Counted from the first letter of the stretch, positions 1 through 9,179 are shown. The stretch is DNA of 26,540 nt from JBEKVE01 sp049514335 (GCA_049514335.1 JBEKVE010000020.1:1-26540), one strand, 5' to 3'. Program-made: numbers and translations. The notes: generated from the letters alone by a model not told the origin.

Positions 1-938
1 CCGCTTGCGCCCCCCGGCCACCTGGAACGCCACGTCGTAGGCGGACTCCTGCTCCACCGGCTCCACGTCGAACAGCGCCCGCACCACCGCCTCTGCGCCG
101 CGGCGGCGGGGGGCCAGAAACCGGTGCACGGTGGTATCGAAGGCCATCGCCCCGACGCGGTCACCCGCCTCGTCGGCGGCGACGGCCAGCACCGCCATGG
201 CGTCGAGGGCGATGTCGAGGCGGGTGCCGCCGGCCAGCGGGGCCGTCATGAGCCGGCCGGTGTCGATCATGCACAGCAGGTCCCGGTTCTCCTCCACGCG
301 GTACTGGTTGCTCATCGGTCGCCCGGCGCGTGACGTGGCCATCCAATTGATCTGTCGCACGTCGTCGTCGGGCACGTAGTCCCGGATGGTCTCGAACTCG
401 GTCCCCAGGCCCAGCCGGGCACGGGCCCGGCCCTCCTCGGCGTGGCGCGACGTGCGCCGCACCGCGGCCAGGCGCCGGGCGGCGGGGAGGTCGGGGAACA
501 CCGTCACCGCCGTGTCGCCCGCCACGGGCCGGTCGCGCTGGACCAGACCGAGCGGCCCCGAGATGCGCACCACGGCCGGGGGCACGACGTGCGTGCCGCG
601 GTGGCGACCCACGAGCGTGGCCCGCAGGGACCGCCCGTGGACCTCGGCCGGCTCCACCGCCAGCTCGGGGGGGACCGGCTGGCGGATGCGGAGGGAGCGG
701 GCCGAGCGCGTCGACTCCGGGGTCACGTCCACGGCGAAGGCCACGTGCCCGGCGCGGGCGAGCACCGGGGGGCGGGTGCGCGTCGCCCGCGGCGACTGGC
801 GCCACACGACGATGCCGTCGGCGACGGTCAACCCCAGCACGGCGCAGGCGGCCAGGACCGGGACCACCGGGGCCACCGGCAGCGCCACGCCGGCCACGGC
901 CACGAGGGCGAACAGTGCCGCGCACCAGCGCGTCGGTG

Positions 939-942
<4 letters not shown>
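1..942 (-). CDS. DUF58 domain protein, C-terminus cut by window edge
   Basis: A partial gene: 314 codons are open from a GTG at 942 to base 1, with no stop inside the window. Residues about 5-45 form two hydrophobic segments, as is usual for this family. The DUF58 core is at about 180-222, with GTEFETIRDYVPDDDVRQIN followed by W-x-ATSRAGRPM, close to the family signature. A degenerate von Willebrand-like strand (LCMIDTGR, 223-230) follows; it lacks the Ser residues of a complete MIDAS site. DUF58 proteins are usually encoded next to MoxR ATPases and are thought to be their membrane-linked partners, with no settled biochemical role. The GTG overlaps the TGA of the moxR gene as GTGA (939-942), so translation is probably coupled. 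The family call is firm; the function is unknown. Confidence 0.93.
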
Positions 943-1969
<1,027 letters not shown>

Positions 1970-1973
<4 letters not shown>

Positions 1974-3253
1974 CGGTGCGACCTCCGTTGTCGTTCGAGC
2001 CACGCCAGGGCACGACCGGTGGCCAGTGCCCCCTGCTTGTCGGTGGGTGCGTCGAGTGCCGCCCGCGTCAGGTCTTCGGGGATGCCGGCGAGGCGCGCGG
2101 CGCGCGCCAGCGCTTCGTCGGCGGTGTCGTCGGGCACGCCCAGCAGGCGGCACAGCGCAGCGCGGGCGGCCCGGCCCACGGGCTCCACCGCCGCGCCCAC
2201 GAAGCGAGCGTCGGTGGCGGCGAGGACGGTGGCGAGACCGTCGACGTACCCGACCCGGGCGGGAGCCACGGGCCGCTCGGCGTCCTGCGGCGGTCCGAAG
2301 CGACGCGCCGCCGACCACATCCACACCAACGCCGCCAGGCCGGCCAGGAGCAACGCCCACTTCCAGCGGCTGGGCAGCGCGTCGATCCCGCCCGACCCGT
2401 ACCCGTGGGCGTACTCGTCGAACACGACGGCGCGGCCCGGGCCGCCGGCGAGGTCGAGGGCGAAGGCGGCGTTGTCGGCGTCCCCCAGGTACCCGTTGCG
2501 CAACGGTGAGGCCGAGGCCAGCAGGACGACGCGCCCCGCACCCACGTTCGCCGCCACGGCCAGGCTGGCGCTCCCGTTGCGGAGGATGGCGGTGGTGTGG
2601 CCCACGACGTCCCAGGCGCCGCCCGACGGGTCGGCGTCGACGACCGTGACACCGGCCACCTCCGGCGCGTGCCCGACGGCCCGGGCGCTGTCCACGCCCA
2701 CCGGCGACAGCACCGGGACGGCGTCTGTCCCGAGGATGGTACGCAGGTCGGCCGATGCGAACGGGCCGCCGGCCAGCACGGCGTGGCCACCGGCGCGCAC
2801 GAACGCCGCCACCGCCGCGGTCTGCCCCGAGTCCCAGCTGGCCGGATCGGCCACCACCAACGTGGCCGAGGGGGACGGCACCCCGGCCGACAGCGGCTGC
2901 TCAACCCGGGTCACGGGGTGGCCGAAGTGTTGCAGGAGCTCGGCCATGGCTTGCGTGCCCGACGACGTGTCGTCGAAGCTCGACGACGGGCCCGACACCG
3001 CCCCCGAGCCGCTTCCCCCCAGGCTCCCCCCGAGAGCGGCGGCGACGTCTGCTCCCGCCACCACGGCGAGGACGACGAGTACCACGCGCCAGCGCACGGG
3101 CACCGCCCGCCACCGCGACCCGAATCTCCCCTTGGTGCTGCCCGTGGCACCGCCAACACCGGTGTTGTGATCGGCAGGTGCGTCGTCACGGGGACCGCCG
3201 TCTCCGACTGTCGTCGGGTGGGACGCGTCGACCAGGGCGCTCTGGGAGCTCAC
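1970..3253 (-). CDS. DUF4350 membrane protein
   Basis: A 427-residue protein. A cytoplasmic N-terminus of about 54 residues leads to a transmembrane helix (55-74) and a large domain (about 90-290) that is probably extracytoplasmic. The start of that domain fits DUF4350: SSFDDTSSGTQAMAELLQHF is followed by alternating strands and helices, and FDEYAHGY (278-285) matches the family's FDEYxHG motif. A second helix (297-315) leads into a cytoplasmic tail of about 110 residues. The start is the GTG at 3253, which overlaps the DUF4129 stop as GTGA (3250-3253). The frame stays open far upstream to 4204, but that part overlaps the DUF4129 gene and is not credible. This family regularly sits in MoxR/DUF58 operons; its role is unknown. 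Confidence 0.9.
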
Positions 3254-3996
3254 GGGGAACTGGCCTCTGCGCCGTGGCGTGGCGGCGCGTCGGCCGAGAC
3301 CGCCGTCAGGGGTGCGCCGACGCCGAACGACGCCGTACCCGGTGTCATCGCCGCCGCCCGCCTGGCCTCGTCGGGAACGAGCGGCCACCCGGCGCGGGCC
3401 GCGCCGACGTGGACACGACCGGCGGGGAGCCCGGCGTACACGATTGCGTCGAGCTGCGAGGCGAGGTCGGTGAAGGTGGCCGAGCGCACCATGCCGACCA
3501 GTTGTGCACTGGTGTGCGTGCGTCGACCGGAGATGAGGCCGCGCTGCTCCAACCTCGCCAGCCCGGCGCGGAAACGCAGGCGCACGGCGAGCTCGAAGTC
3601 CCCCGCCCCCTCTGCTGTGTCTGCGTCGCGCTCGAGCGCGTCGGGGTTCTCGTCCCCGACCGGGGCCACCCGCCCCATGCCCCCGATACCGAGCCGGGCC
3701 CGTCGGCGGGCGAGCGAGGTCCCCACCACCACACCGACGGCGACGACGACGGCGCCGAGTACGACGGGCCACCACGACCCGAACGCCGCCGACAGCCCCG
3801 AGCGCGCCGGTCGCAGCAGGAAGTGGAGCAGGAACCGCCACACCGGGCCCACGGCGTCGTAGAGCCATTGCCCGAGGTCGCTGAAGAAGTGCGAAAGCGC
3901 CGAAGGACGGTTGGAGGTGGTGAAGGGTGGGTTCGAGAGGATGTGACGGGCCTGTCGGCGCGCCTCTCCCGCCAGACCTGGAGAACCGGAAGGCAC
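3250..3996 (-). CDS. DUF4129 membrane protein
   Basis: A 248-residue protein with one clear helix at about 75-95 (WWPVVLGAVVVAVGVVVGTS). The C-terminal DUF4129 domain (about 128-205) reads AEGAGDFELAVRLRFRAG, then LARLEQRGLI, HTSAQLVGMVRS and LDAIVYAGLPA. This matches the usual GDfxxAvRlrFraGL pattern of the family. DUF4129 is also found at the C-terminus of transglutaminase-like proteins in MoxR clusters, so a role in cell-envelope processing is plausible but is inference. The start is a GTG 6 bp after the stop of the upstream gene, with no obvious ribosome binding site, so coupling is likely. The downstream gene begins inside its stop codon (GTGA). Confidence 0.88.
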   Translation of the reverse strand: MPSGSPGLAGEARRQARHILSNPPFTTSNRPSALSHFFSDLGQWLYDAVGPVWRFLLHFLLRPARSGLSAAFGSWWPVVLGAVVVAVGVVVGTSLARRRARLGIGGMGRVAPVGDENPDALERDADTAEGAGDFELAVRLRFRAGLARLEQRGLISGRRTHTSAQLVGMVRSATFTDLASQLDAIVYAGLPAGRVHVGAARAGWPLVPDEARRAAAMTPGTASFGVGAPLTAVSADAPPRHGAEASSP

Positions 3997-4002
3997 GCGC
4001 CG

Positions 4003-5433
4003 TCAGTCCGGCGGCACGGCCCCGGGCCCCGGCCCGGGATCGGGCGGGTACGTCGTCGCCGGTGGTGGCGTCGACGCCTGCGGATGCAGCTCGGGCGGAT
4101 ACCACTTGCCGTCCGATGCCATCCACCACCCCGGTGCCGGCGGCGACTGTGCCGTCTGGTTGAGCTCGGGCGGATACCACTTGCCGTCCGATGCCATCCA
4201 CCACCCCGGTGCCGGCGGACCCGACTGGGGGGGCGTCACCGATGACGGCGAGCCGTAGGGCGCAGGGCCAGGGTCAGGGCCCGGACGCGCTCTCGGTCCC
4301 CAGTAGCTGCCGGGCGCGCCCGTGTCCCCCGCCGGGGGCGGCGCGGACGGCGGGAACAGCGGCCCCGGCGTGGGATAGCCGCTTGGTGCGGGATAGCCAC
4401 CCGGTGCGGGATAGCCACCCGGTGCGGGATAGCCACCCGGTGCGGGATAGCCACCGGGCGGCGCCCCGGGTTGCGGCCACGGCGGCGCGCCGGGGTAGCC
4501 CGGTTGCGACCCCGGATAACGCGCATAGGGGAGGCTCACGCTCGCCGGGTCGACGCCGAGCTGCGACGCCAACAGCTGGACGTCGTAGCCCTCTTTCCGG
4601 ACACGGAGGTCGATCGACAAGATGACGAGGATCGCCCCTTCGAAGGGGTGGATGCAGGCGTAGCTGACTGCGAACAGGAGGAAGTCGACCAGGACCCGCC
4701 CCGGTGTGGTTCCGCCCAGCGCGGCGCGCAGCGCGACACCGAACACGAGATCGACGATGAACGTCGCCACCCCCGAGAGCAGCCCCGTCAGCAGCAGCAG
4801 AGCGAACGTACGCCACCAGTTGCCGCGCACGAGCGAGAACGCCCGCCGGTACGCCTTGCCTCCCTTCACCCCCTCCATCATGAAGGTGGGGATCGCCAGC
4901 GCGGCGGGGATCGCCAGCCAGATGAACACGCAGAACAGTGCCAGGCCGCCCAGCACGGCCAGGGCGGTGGCGATCTGGGCCAGCAGGGCGATCACGATGA
5001 AGCCGGCCACGAGGACCAGCAACAAGTAGACGAAGACCACCACCGACACCCACACGATCGACCCGAAGCGCCGGGCCGTGAAGCGAAGGGCCACACGCCA
5101 GTCGGGTTTCCCGCCCACGTAGGCGTCCCCGACCACCTTGTAGCAGATGGCCGACGCGAAGAGCCCGGCCAGGAGGGTGACGACGTACGCGGCGAAGAGG
5201 CCGCCGATCACCGAGCGGATGTCGCTCGTGCTGATCTGCCCGGTCGTGGGGTTGACCACGGTCGTCGACGCCGTCGACACCACGCTGCCGTCGATGACGG
5301 CCACGAGCACAGCGGCGGGCACGATCACCACGGCTGTGGCTTTGACCAGCGACAAGAAGTTCCGGACCAGGATCTTCAGTGCCGCATCGAGCATCTCGCC
5401 CACCGACAGGGGTCGGAGGACGGGCACCGGCAT
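4003..5433 (-). CDS. Six-helix membrane protein with Pro/Gly repeats and two GWW-ASDGKWYPPE motifs
   Basis: A 476-residue protein, first gene of the MoxR/DUF58 operon. Residues 1-280 carry about six hydrophobic helices (near 30-48, 76-100, 127-150, 152-185, 208-230 and 249-274). The opening RPLSVGEMLDAALKILVRNF is typical of the actinobacterial proteins annotated as glycerophosphoryl diester phosphodiesterase membrane domain; no catalytic domain is present. From about 300 on, the tail is low complexity: four GGYPAP-like repeats (327-350), then two copies of PPAPGWWMASDGKWYPPEL (407-424 and 431-449), a motif common in Acidimicrobiia. The ATG at 5433 was chosen over upstream codons because MPVPVLRPLSVGE starts the conserved part and a TATTTT box lies 6 bp before it. 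It could act as a membrane scaffold for the MoxR system (inference). Confidence 0.85.
   Translation of the reverse strand: MPVPVLRPLSVGEMLDAALKILVRNFLSLVKATAVVIVPAAVLVAVIDGSVVSTASTTVVNPTTGQISTSDIRSVIGGLFAAYVVTLLAGLFASAICYKVVGDAYVGGKPDWRVALRFTARRFGSIVWVSVVVFVYLLLVLVAGFIVIALLAQIATALAVLGGLALFCVFIWLAIPAALAIPTFMMEGVKGGKAYRRAFSLVRGNWWRTFALLLLTGLLSGVATFIVDLVFGVALRAALGGTTPGRVLVDFLLFAVSYACIHPFEGAILVILSIDLRVRKEGYDVQLLASQLGVDPASVSLPYARYPGSQPGYPGAPPWPQPGAPPGGYPAPGGYPAPGGYPAPGGYPAPSGYPTPGPLFPPSAPPPAGDTGAPGSYWGPRARPGPDPGPAPYGSPSSVTPPQSGPPAPGWWMASDGKWYPPELNQTAQSPPAPGWWMASDGKWYPPELHPQASTPPPATTYPPDPGPGPGAVPPD
4088..4218 (-). repeat. Duplicated 56-bp coding repeat (GWW-ASDGKWYPPE motif)
   Basis: Bases 4088-4143 and 4163-4218 are identical over 56 bp and lie 75 bp apart (25 codons). 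They encode the two copies of PAPGWWMASDGKWYPPEL in the C-terminal tail of the membrane protein at 4003-5433. Exact DNA identity, including third codon positions, points to a recent duplication or ongoing gene conversion. The motif resembles the short aromatic DUF2510-type GWYPDP segments of actinobacterial membrane proteins, but that relation is inference. Confidence 0.95.
4373..4462 (-). repeat. Five 18-bp tandem repeats (GGYPAP units)
   Basis: Five head-to-tail 18-bp units, three of them (4391-4444) identical and the outer two diverged. On the coding strand they give GGYPAP hexapeptides in the tail of the membrane protein at 4003-5433. Identical units of this kind expand and contract by slippage, so copy number may differ between strains. 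Tyr/Pro/Gly repeats of this sort form flexible, disordered segments. Confidence 0.95.
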
Positions 5434-5439
5434 GACCCC

Positions 5440-5445
5440 AAAATA
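5440..5445 (-). promoter_or_regulatory. Probable -10 box of the MoxR/DUF58 operon (leaderless)
   Basis: On the minus strand TATTTT stands 6 bp before the ATG at 5433, so transcription would begin at or next to the start codon. No good -35 box is visible. The weak GGGG just before the ATG is too close to act as a normal ribosome binding site, which also favours a leaderless message. Confidence 0.5.
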
Positions 5446-5475
5446 ACGATCCGATCGCCGCTTTGACGGGATCGT
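5446..5475. promoter_or_regulatory. Possible operator upstream of the MoxR/DUF58 operon
   Basis: ACGATCC (5446-5452) and GGATCGT (5469-5475) form a perfect 7-bp inverted repeat with a 16-bp gap. The left arm also belongs to the 11-bp palindrome CGATC-C-GATCG (5447-5457). The site lies directly upstream of the putative -10 box of the operon, where a repressor or activator could act. No regulator gene is next to it. Confidence 0.3.
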
Positions 5476-5581
5476 CACATATTTGGCGGAATCATTGGCC
5501 GGAGCAGCTCCGCACGTCGGCGCCACGTCGCTCCGGACCTCGTCCGGGCGGACGGGGATGCTGTGGTCGGGACGGCGCTGC

Positions 5582-5587
5582 TACCGT
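5582..5587 (+). promoter_or_regulatory. Possible -10 box for the thiolase-like/DUF35 genes
   Basis: TACCGT fits the TAnnnT pattern seen before several genes in this window. It lies 93 bp before the ATG at 5681, so the message would have a leader of about 85 bases. I see no convincing -35 element. Confidence 0.25.
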
Positions 5588-5680
5588 CGTGCGGGCTCGA
5601 TCCGGTCCGGCCCGAGCGACAGAGACGATGGCGACGACCAGGGCGGGAGCGCCCTGGCACGAGAAACGGGGGACACCACG

Positions 5681-6841
5681 ATGAGCCCGGCAGTCGGCTT
5701 CCAGGACGCCACGGCCATCGCTGGGATAGCCCAGACGCCGTTCGCCAAGCATCTCGAGCCCTCCGAAGCGGAGCTGGCGTGCCAGGTGATCGTGGACGCC
5801 TGCGCCGACGCCGGTATCGACCCGTCTGAGATCGACGCCCTGTGCTCCTACACCATGGAAGCGACCGAAGAGGTCGACATCGCCCGCAACATCGGGTGTG
5901 GGGACATCACCTTCTTCAGCCAGATCGGCTACGGCGGCGGCGCCGGCTGTGGCGTGGTGGGGCACGCCGCCCTGGCGGTGGCGAGCGGTCAGGCCGAGGT
6001 GGCGGTGGCGTGGCGGTCCCGCAAGCGCGGATCGGGCCCACGGCCGTGGACGAGCACCTCGGTGCAGCTGCGCGTCCCCGGAGCGTGGACGCGGCCCTTC
6101 GGCATGCTGCGCCCCGTGGACGAGATCGCCATGCTCACTCGCCGCTACATGCACGAGTACGGGGCGACGCGCGAGCACCTCGCCAACGTCGCCACCGCCG
6201 TGCGCAAGCACGCCAACATGAACCCGCTGGCCTTCATGCACGACCGCCCCATGACCCACGACGACTACATGAAGTCGCGGTGGGTGTCGGAGCCGCTGTG
6301 CCTGTTCGACAATTGCCTCGAGACGGACGGCGCGCTGGCGTGCGTGGTGGTCTCGGCCGAGCGGGCCCGCGACCTGCGGCACCCGCCCGTCTACGTGCAC
6401 GCCTTCGCCCAGGGCCTGCCTCCCCAGCACCAGACGATGGTGAACTTCTACAACGACGACCCCCTCACCGGTCCGGCGTGGGCGTGCGCGCGGCGGTTGT
6501 GGGCCAACGCCGCCTTCGGACCGCAGGACGTCCACGTGGCCCAGATCTACGACGCCTTTACGCCGCTCATCCTGCTCTCGCTCGAGGGCTACGGGTTCTG
6601 CAAGCGGGGTGAAGCCGGTGCCTTCAGCGAGAACGGGAACCTCGAGTGGGGCCGGGGATCGCTCCCCGTCAACACCTCGGGCGGGGGGCTGTCGGAGGCG
6701 TACGTGCACGGCTTCAACCTGATCAACGAAGGGGTGCGGCAGATGCGGGGCACCTCGACCGCCCAGGTGGAGGGGGCAGAGACGTGCCTCGTCACCTCGG
6801 GTGAGGGCGTGCCCACGAGCGCCCTCCTCCTGCGGCGCTGA
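5681..6841 (+). CDS. Thiolase-superfamily protein, probable Ltp2-type retro-aldolase
   Basis: A 386-residue thiolase-fold protein of the lipid-transfer (SCP-x-like) group. Aligned by eye with the complete thiolase at 23585-24742, the nucleophilic Cys position falls on Gly86 in IGYGGGAGCG, so ordinary thiolysis is unlikely; the nearby Cys90 is four residues off. Two Tyr are conserved: Tyr290 in QIYDAFTP and Tyr341 in GGGLSEAYVHG. They match in context and nearly in number the Tyr294/Tyr344 described for the steroid side-chain aldolase Ltp2. Ltp2 works in a complex with a DUF35 protein, and a DUF35 gene follows 91 bp downstream here. It probably cleaves a beta-hydroxyacyl-CoA to a shorter carbonyl compound plus acetyl- or propionyl-CoA (inference). 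The ATG at 5681 has GGGGGA about 7 bp upstream; longer readings lack support. Confidence 0.88.
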   Translation: MSPAVGFQDATAIAGIAQTPFAKHLEPSEAELACQVIVDACADAGIDPSEIDALCSYTMEATEEVDIARNIGCGDITFFSQIGYGGGAGCGVVGHAALAVASGQAEVAVAWRSRKRGSGPRPWTSTSVQLRVPGAWTRPFGMLRPVDEIAMLTRRYMHEYGATREHLANVATAVRKHANMNPLAFMHDRPMTHDDYMKSRWVSEPLCLFDNCLETDGALACVVVSAERARDLRHPPVYVHAFAQGLPPQHQTMVNFYNDDPLTGPAWACARRLWANAAFGPQDVHVAQIYDAFTPLILLSLEGYGFCKRGEAGAFSENGNLEWGRGSLPVNTSGGGLSEAYVHGFNLINEGVRQMRGTSTAQVEGAETCLVTSGEGVPTSALLLRR

Positions 6842-6932
6842 GCCGCGGCGGAGCCGACCGCACCCAGGAACCGAACACGAGGCAGCACGCCGCACCGGGC
6901 GGGCTGCACCAGGATCGACAGGAGATGCGCAG

Positions 6933-7433
6933 ATGAGCAACGCAGCGGCGTTCTCGGGTGGGTACGTAGCCAATCTCGGGCCCTCCGAGGAGGGCTTCCT
7001 CCTCCCCGCCGTCGACGAGGAGAGCGCGTTCTTCTGGGAAGGCACGCGCCAGGGCGAGCTGCGCATCCAGAAGTGCCTGTCGTGCGGCAAGCTCCGGCAC
7101 CCGCCCCGGCCCATGTGCCCCTCGTGCCGGTCCACCGAGCGGGGCTTCACCCCCGTCGACGGCAAGGGCACGATCTGGTCGTACGTGATCCCCCACCCGC
7201 CGCTGCTGGCGCCCTACACCGACCACGCGCCCTACAACGTCATCGTCGTCGTCCTCGACGAGCTCCCCACCATGCGTTTCGTCGGCAACCTGGTGGACGG
7301 CGCCGAGGGCGACCTCGAGAGCATCGACCCCACCTCGATCCGCATCGGCGAGCCGGTGGAGGTCGTGTTCAAGACCTTCCACCGCACGAACGGCTCCGAC
7401 GAGGTCCTGCCGTTCTGGGTGCGCCGCTCCTGA
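6933..7433 (+). CDS. DUF35 zinc-ribbon/OB-fold protein (partner of the thiolase-like protein)
   Basis: A 166-residue cytoplasmic protein. Four Cys (48, 51, 62, 65) in QKCLSCGKLRHPPRPMCPSC make the rubredoxin-like zinc ribbon. It is followed by an OB-fold (about 70-160) with GKGTIWSYVIPHPP and APYNVIVVVLDE, as in ChsH2 DUF35 domains. DUF35 proteins bind thiolase-like partners and present the acyl-CoA; Ltp2-DUF35 is the known aldolase case. The ATG at 6933 has GGAG 8 bp upstream (6921-6924). The gene is in line with the thiolase-like gene and presumably co-transcribed. In the steroid pathway the domain is fused to a MaoC hydratase; here it stands alone and no MaoC gene is visible nearby. Confidence 0.92.
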   Translation: MSNAAAFSGGYVANLGPSEEGFLLPAVDEESAFFWEGTRQGELRIQKCLSCGKLRHPPRPMCPSCRSTERGFTPVDGKGTIWSYVIPHPPLLAPYTDHAPYNVIVVVLDELPTMRFVGNLVDGAEGDLESIDPTSIRIGEPVEVVFKTFHRTNGSDEVLPFWVRRS

Positions 7434-7451
7434 TCTCAGGTCCCCGGGCCG

Positions 7452-8213
7452 TCACGGGCTCCCGGCCGCCTGGCTCCACCCGATCGGTCCGAGCTGCCCG
7501 GCCATGTCGGCCATCGCCTCCTTCTCGCGCTGCCACACCTCCATCACCTGCTCGGCCCAGCCCTGACGCAGGAGCCGCTTGTTCGCCACCAGGGCGGGCG
7601 CCCGGTGCGCGGCCATCTCCTGGGCCAGCGACAGGGCGACCTCGAGGACATGGCCACCCGGCGCACGCGCCAGGGCGAAGCCCGTCTCCACGGCACGCGC
7701 CGCGCTGAGCGGGGACCCCGACAGCACCATCCACGCCGCCACCTGGGCGCCCACGCGCTGCGGGAGGAGCCAGCTGCTCCCTGCTTCGGCGCACGTCCCC
7801 AGGGCGATGAACGGCATGCGGATCTCGGCCTCGTCGTCGACGACGACCACGTCGCAGTGGAGCAGGAGCGTGGCGCCGAAGCCGACGGCGAGCCCGTTGA
7901 CGGCGGCCACGAGGGGCTTCGGGAACCGGGCCAGCGCTTCGAGCAACGGGTCGAAGGCCACCCCCAGCTCCTGCGCCCCTCCGGGCCGGCCCATCTCGGA
8001 CAGGTCCACGCCGGCGCAGAAGGCCCGACCGCGGCCGGTGAGCACGCACACCGACACGTCGGGATCCGAAGCCGCCTCCTCCAGGCGCGCCGACAGGACC
8101 CGGTACCCCTCGGCCACGAAGGCGTTCAGCTTCTGCGGTCGCTCGAGGACGAGGATCCGGACCGCGCCCCGGTCCTCGCTGGCCACGCCGTAGCCGGGTG
8201 CGACTTCGCTCAC
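7452..8213 (-). CDS. Enoyl-CoA hydratase/isomerase (crotonase) family protein
   Basis: A 253-residue crotonase with the oxyanion-hole segments RAFCAGVDLSEM (63-74) and AAVNGLAVGFGATLLLHCD (103-121). The positions of the two catalytic Glu of classical enoyl-CoA hydratase appear to be Thr115 and Phe135 by hand alignment. Hydration by the textbook mechanism is therefore doubtful; Glu143 in GTCAEAGSSWLLP could serve as an alternative acid/base. Isomerase, hydrolase or another crotonase activity is possible. The GTG at 8213 has the strong site AGGGGAGGGG just upstream, which decides the start. It is convergent with the DUF35 gene (18-bp gap) and divergent from the second crotonase. Confidence 0.9.
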   Translation of the reverse strand: MSEVAPGYGVASEDRGAVRILVLERPQKLNAFVAEGYRVLSARLEEAASDPDVSVCVLTGRGRAFCAGVDLSEMGRPGGAQELGVAFDPLLEALARFPKPLVAAVNGLAVGFGATLLLHCDVVVVDDEAEIRMPFIALGTCAEAGSSWLLPQRVGAQVAAWMVLSGSPLSAARAVETGFALARAPGGHVLEVALSLAQEMAAHRAPALVANKRLLRQGWAEQVMEVWQREKEAMADMAGQLGPIGWSQAAGSP

Positions 8214-8347
8214 GACCCCTCCCCTGCTCGTCGGTGCGGCCGTTGGAGCCGTGCATAAGCTAACGGGGGCGCGCACCCCGGGGACGGCGATGCCCGGCGC
8301 GCACGGGCACCGTCGTGCACGGGTCCGGCGGCGGAGGGAGATGCTCG

Positions 8348-9175
8348 GTGGAGACGACCGGCGACGCTGCGGACGACGTGCTCGTCGACCGGCCCCGCCC
8401 CGACGTGGCATTGGTCACCCTCAACCGGCCGGAGCGCCTGAACGCTCTCACGTCGGAGATGCTCGCCCACCTCTACGCGCTGTTGCGGGACCTCGGTCGC
8501 GACTCGGCGTGCCGCGTGGTCATCATCACCGGAGCGGGGCGAGGGTTCTGCGCCGGGGACGACCTGCGCGACTACCACCCGCCCGATTGGGTTCCCACCG
8601 ACGTGGGGCCGACGCACTCCAACATGTACCAGCAGAAGTACGTGGCGGAGCTCGTGCCGCGCCTGCGGGCCCTTCCCCAGCCGGTGATCGCCGCTGTCAA
8701 CGGACCCGCTGCCGGCGCCGGGTACGCGCTGGCCCTGGGAGCGGACCTGCGGCTGGCGGCGGCCTCGGCGCTCTTCGTCGACGCCTTCGTGAAGATTGGC
8801 GCGTCCGGAGCGGAGATGGGCCTGAGCTGGCTGCTGCAACGGATCGTGGGGGCGACGCGCGCCGCCGAGCTCGTGCTCACCGGCCGCAAGGTCGACGGAG
8901 CCGAGGCGGAGCGGATCGGGCTCGTCCTCGCCACCGTCCCCGACGGAACGGTGCTCGACGCCGCGCTGGCGCTGGCCGAGCAGATCACCGTCAACACGCC
9001 CCTCGGCACGTGGATGGGGAAGGCCACCTTGTGGTCGAACCTCGAGATCCCGAGCCTCGAGGCCGCCATCGACCTCGAGGCGCGCACCCAGATCCTCACC
9101 CTCGGCACCGAAGACGCCAAGGAGCAGCTCGAGGCCTTCCGTGAAGGCCGCCCCGCCCGCTACACCAACCACTGA
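8348..9175 (+). CDS. Enoyl-CoA hydratase/isomerase (crotonase) family protein
   Basis: A 275-residue crotonase. Oxyanion-hole segments are RGFCAGDDLRDY (65-76) and AAVNGPAAGAGYALALGAD (115-133). The classical catalytic Glu positions hold Ala127 and Phe147 in DAFVKIGASGAEMGLSWLL; Glu156 in that stretch is the best replacement. This resembles a large actinobacterial group (AFVKIG-type) of uncertain reaction. The GTG at 8348 was chosen because GGAGGGAG lies 7 bp upstream (8333-8340); an ATG at 8315 has no such site. It is divergent from the first crotonase and convergent with the TetR gene, separated by a perfect hairpin. A role in beta-oxidation of an unusual acyl-CoA fits its neighbours. Confidence 0.9.
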   Translation: METTGDAADDVLVDRPRPDVALVTLNRPERLNALTSEMLAHLYALLRDLGRDSACRVVIITGAGRGFCAGDDLRDYHPPDWVPTDVGPTHSNMYQQKYVAELVPRLRALPQPVIAAVNGPAAGAGYALALGADLRLAAASALFVDAFVKIGASGAEMGLSWLLQRIVGATRAAELVLTGRKVDGAEAERIGLVLATVPDGTVLDAALALAEQITVNTPLGTWMGKATLWSNLEIPSLEAAIDLEARTQILTLGTEDAKEQLEAFREGRPARYTNH

Positions 9176-9179
9176 CGCC

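Noticed and set aside
3254..4204. N-terminal extension of the DUF4350 frame to 4204
   Set aside because: The extension overlaps the whole DUF4129 gene in another frame and reads as Arg/Gly-rich nonsense; the GTG at 3253 overlaps the DUF4129 stop as expected for coupled genes.
6842..6932. Upstream extension of the DUF35 frame into the thiolase-like gene
   Set aside because: The ATG at 6933 has a good ribosome binding site and begins the conserved part; the upstream codons read as Pro/Arg-rich sequence without homology.
8243..8266. CCGTT...AACGG inverted repeat between the two crotonases as an operator
   Set aside because: The arms are only 5 bp with a long gap, which is expected by chance in GC-rich DNA, and no regulator is adjacent.
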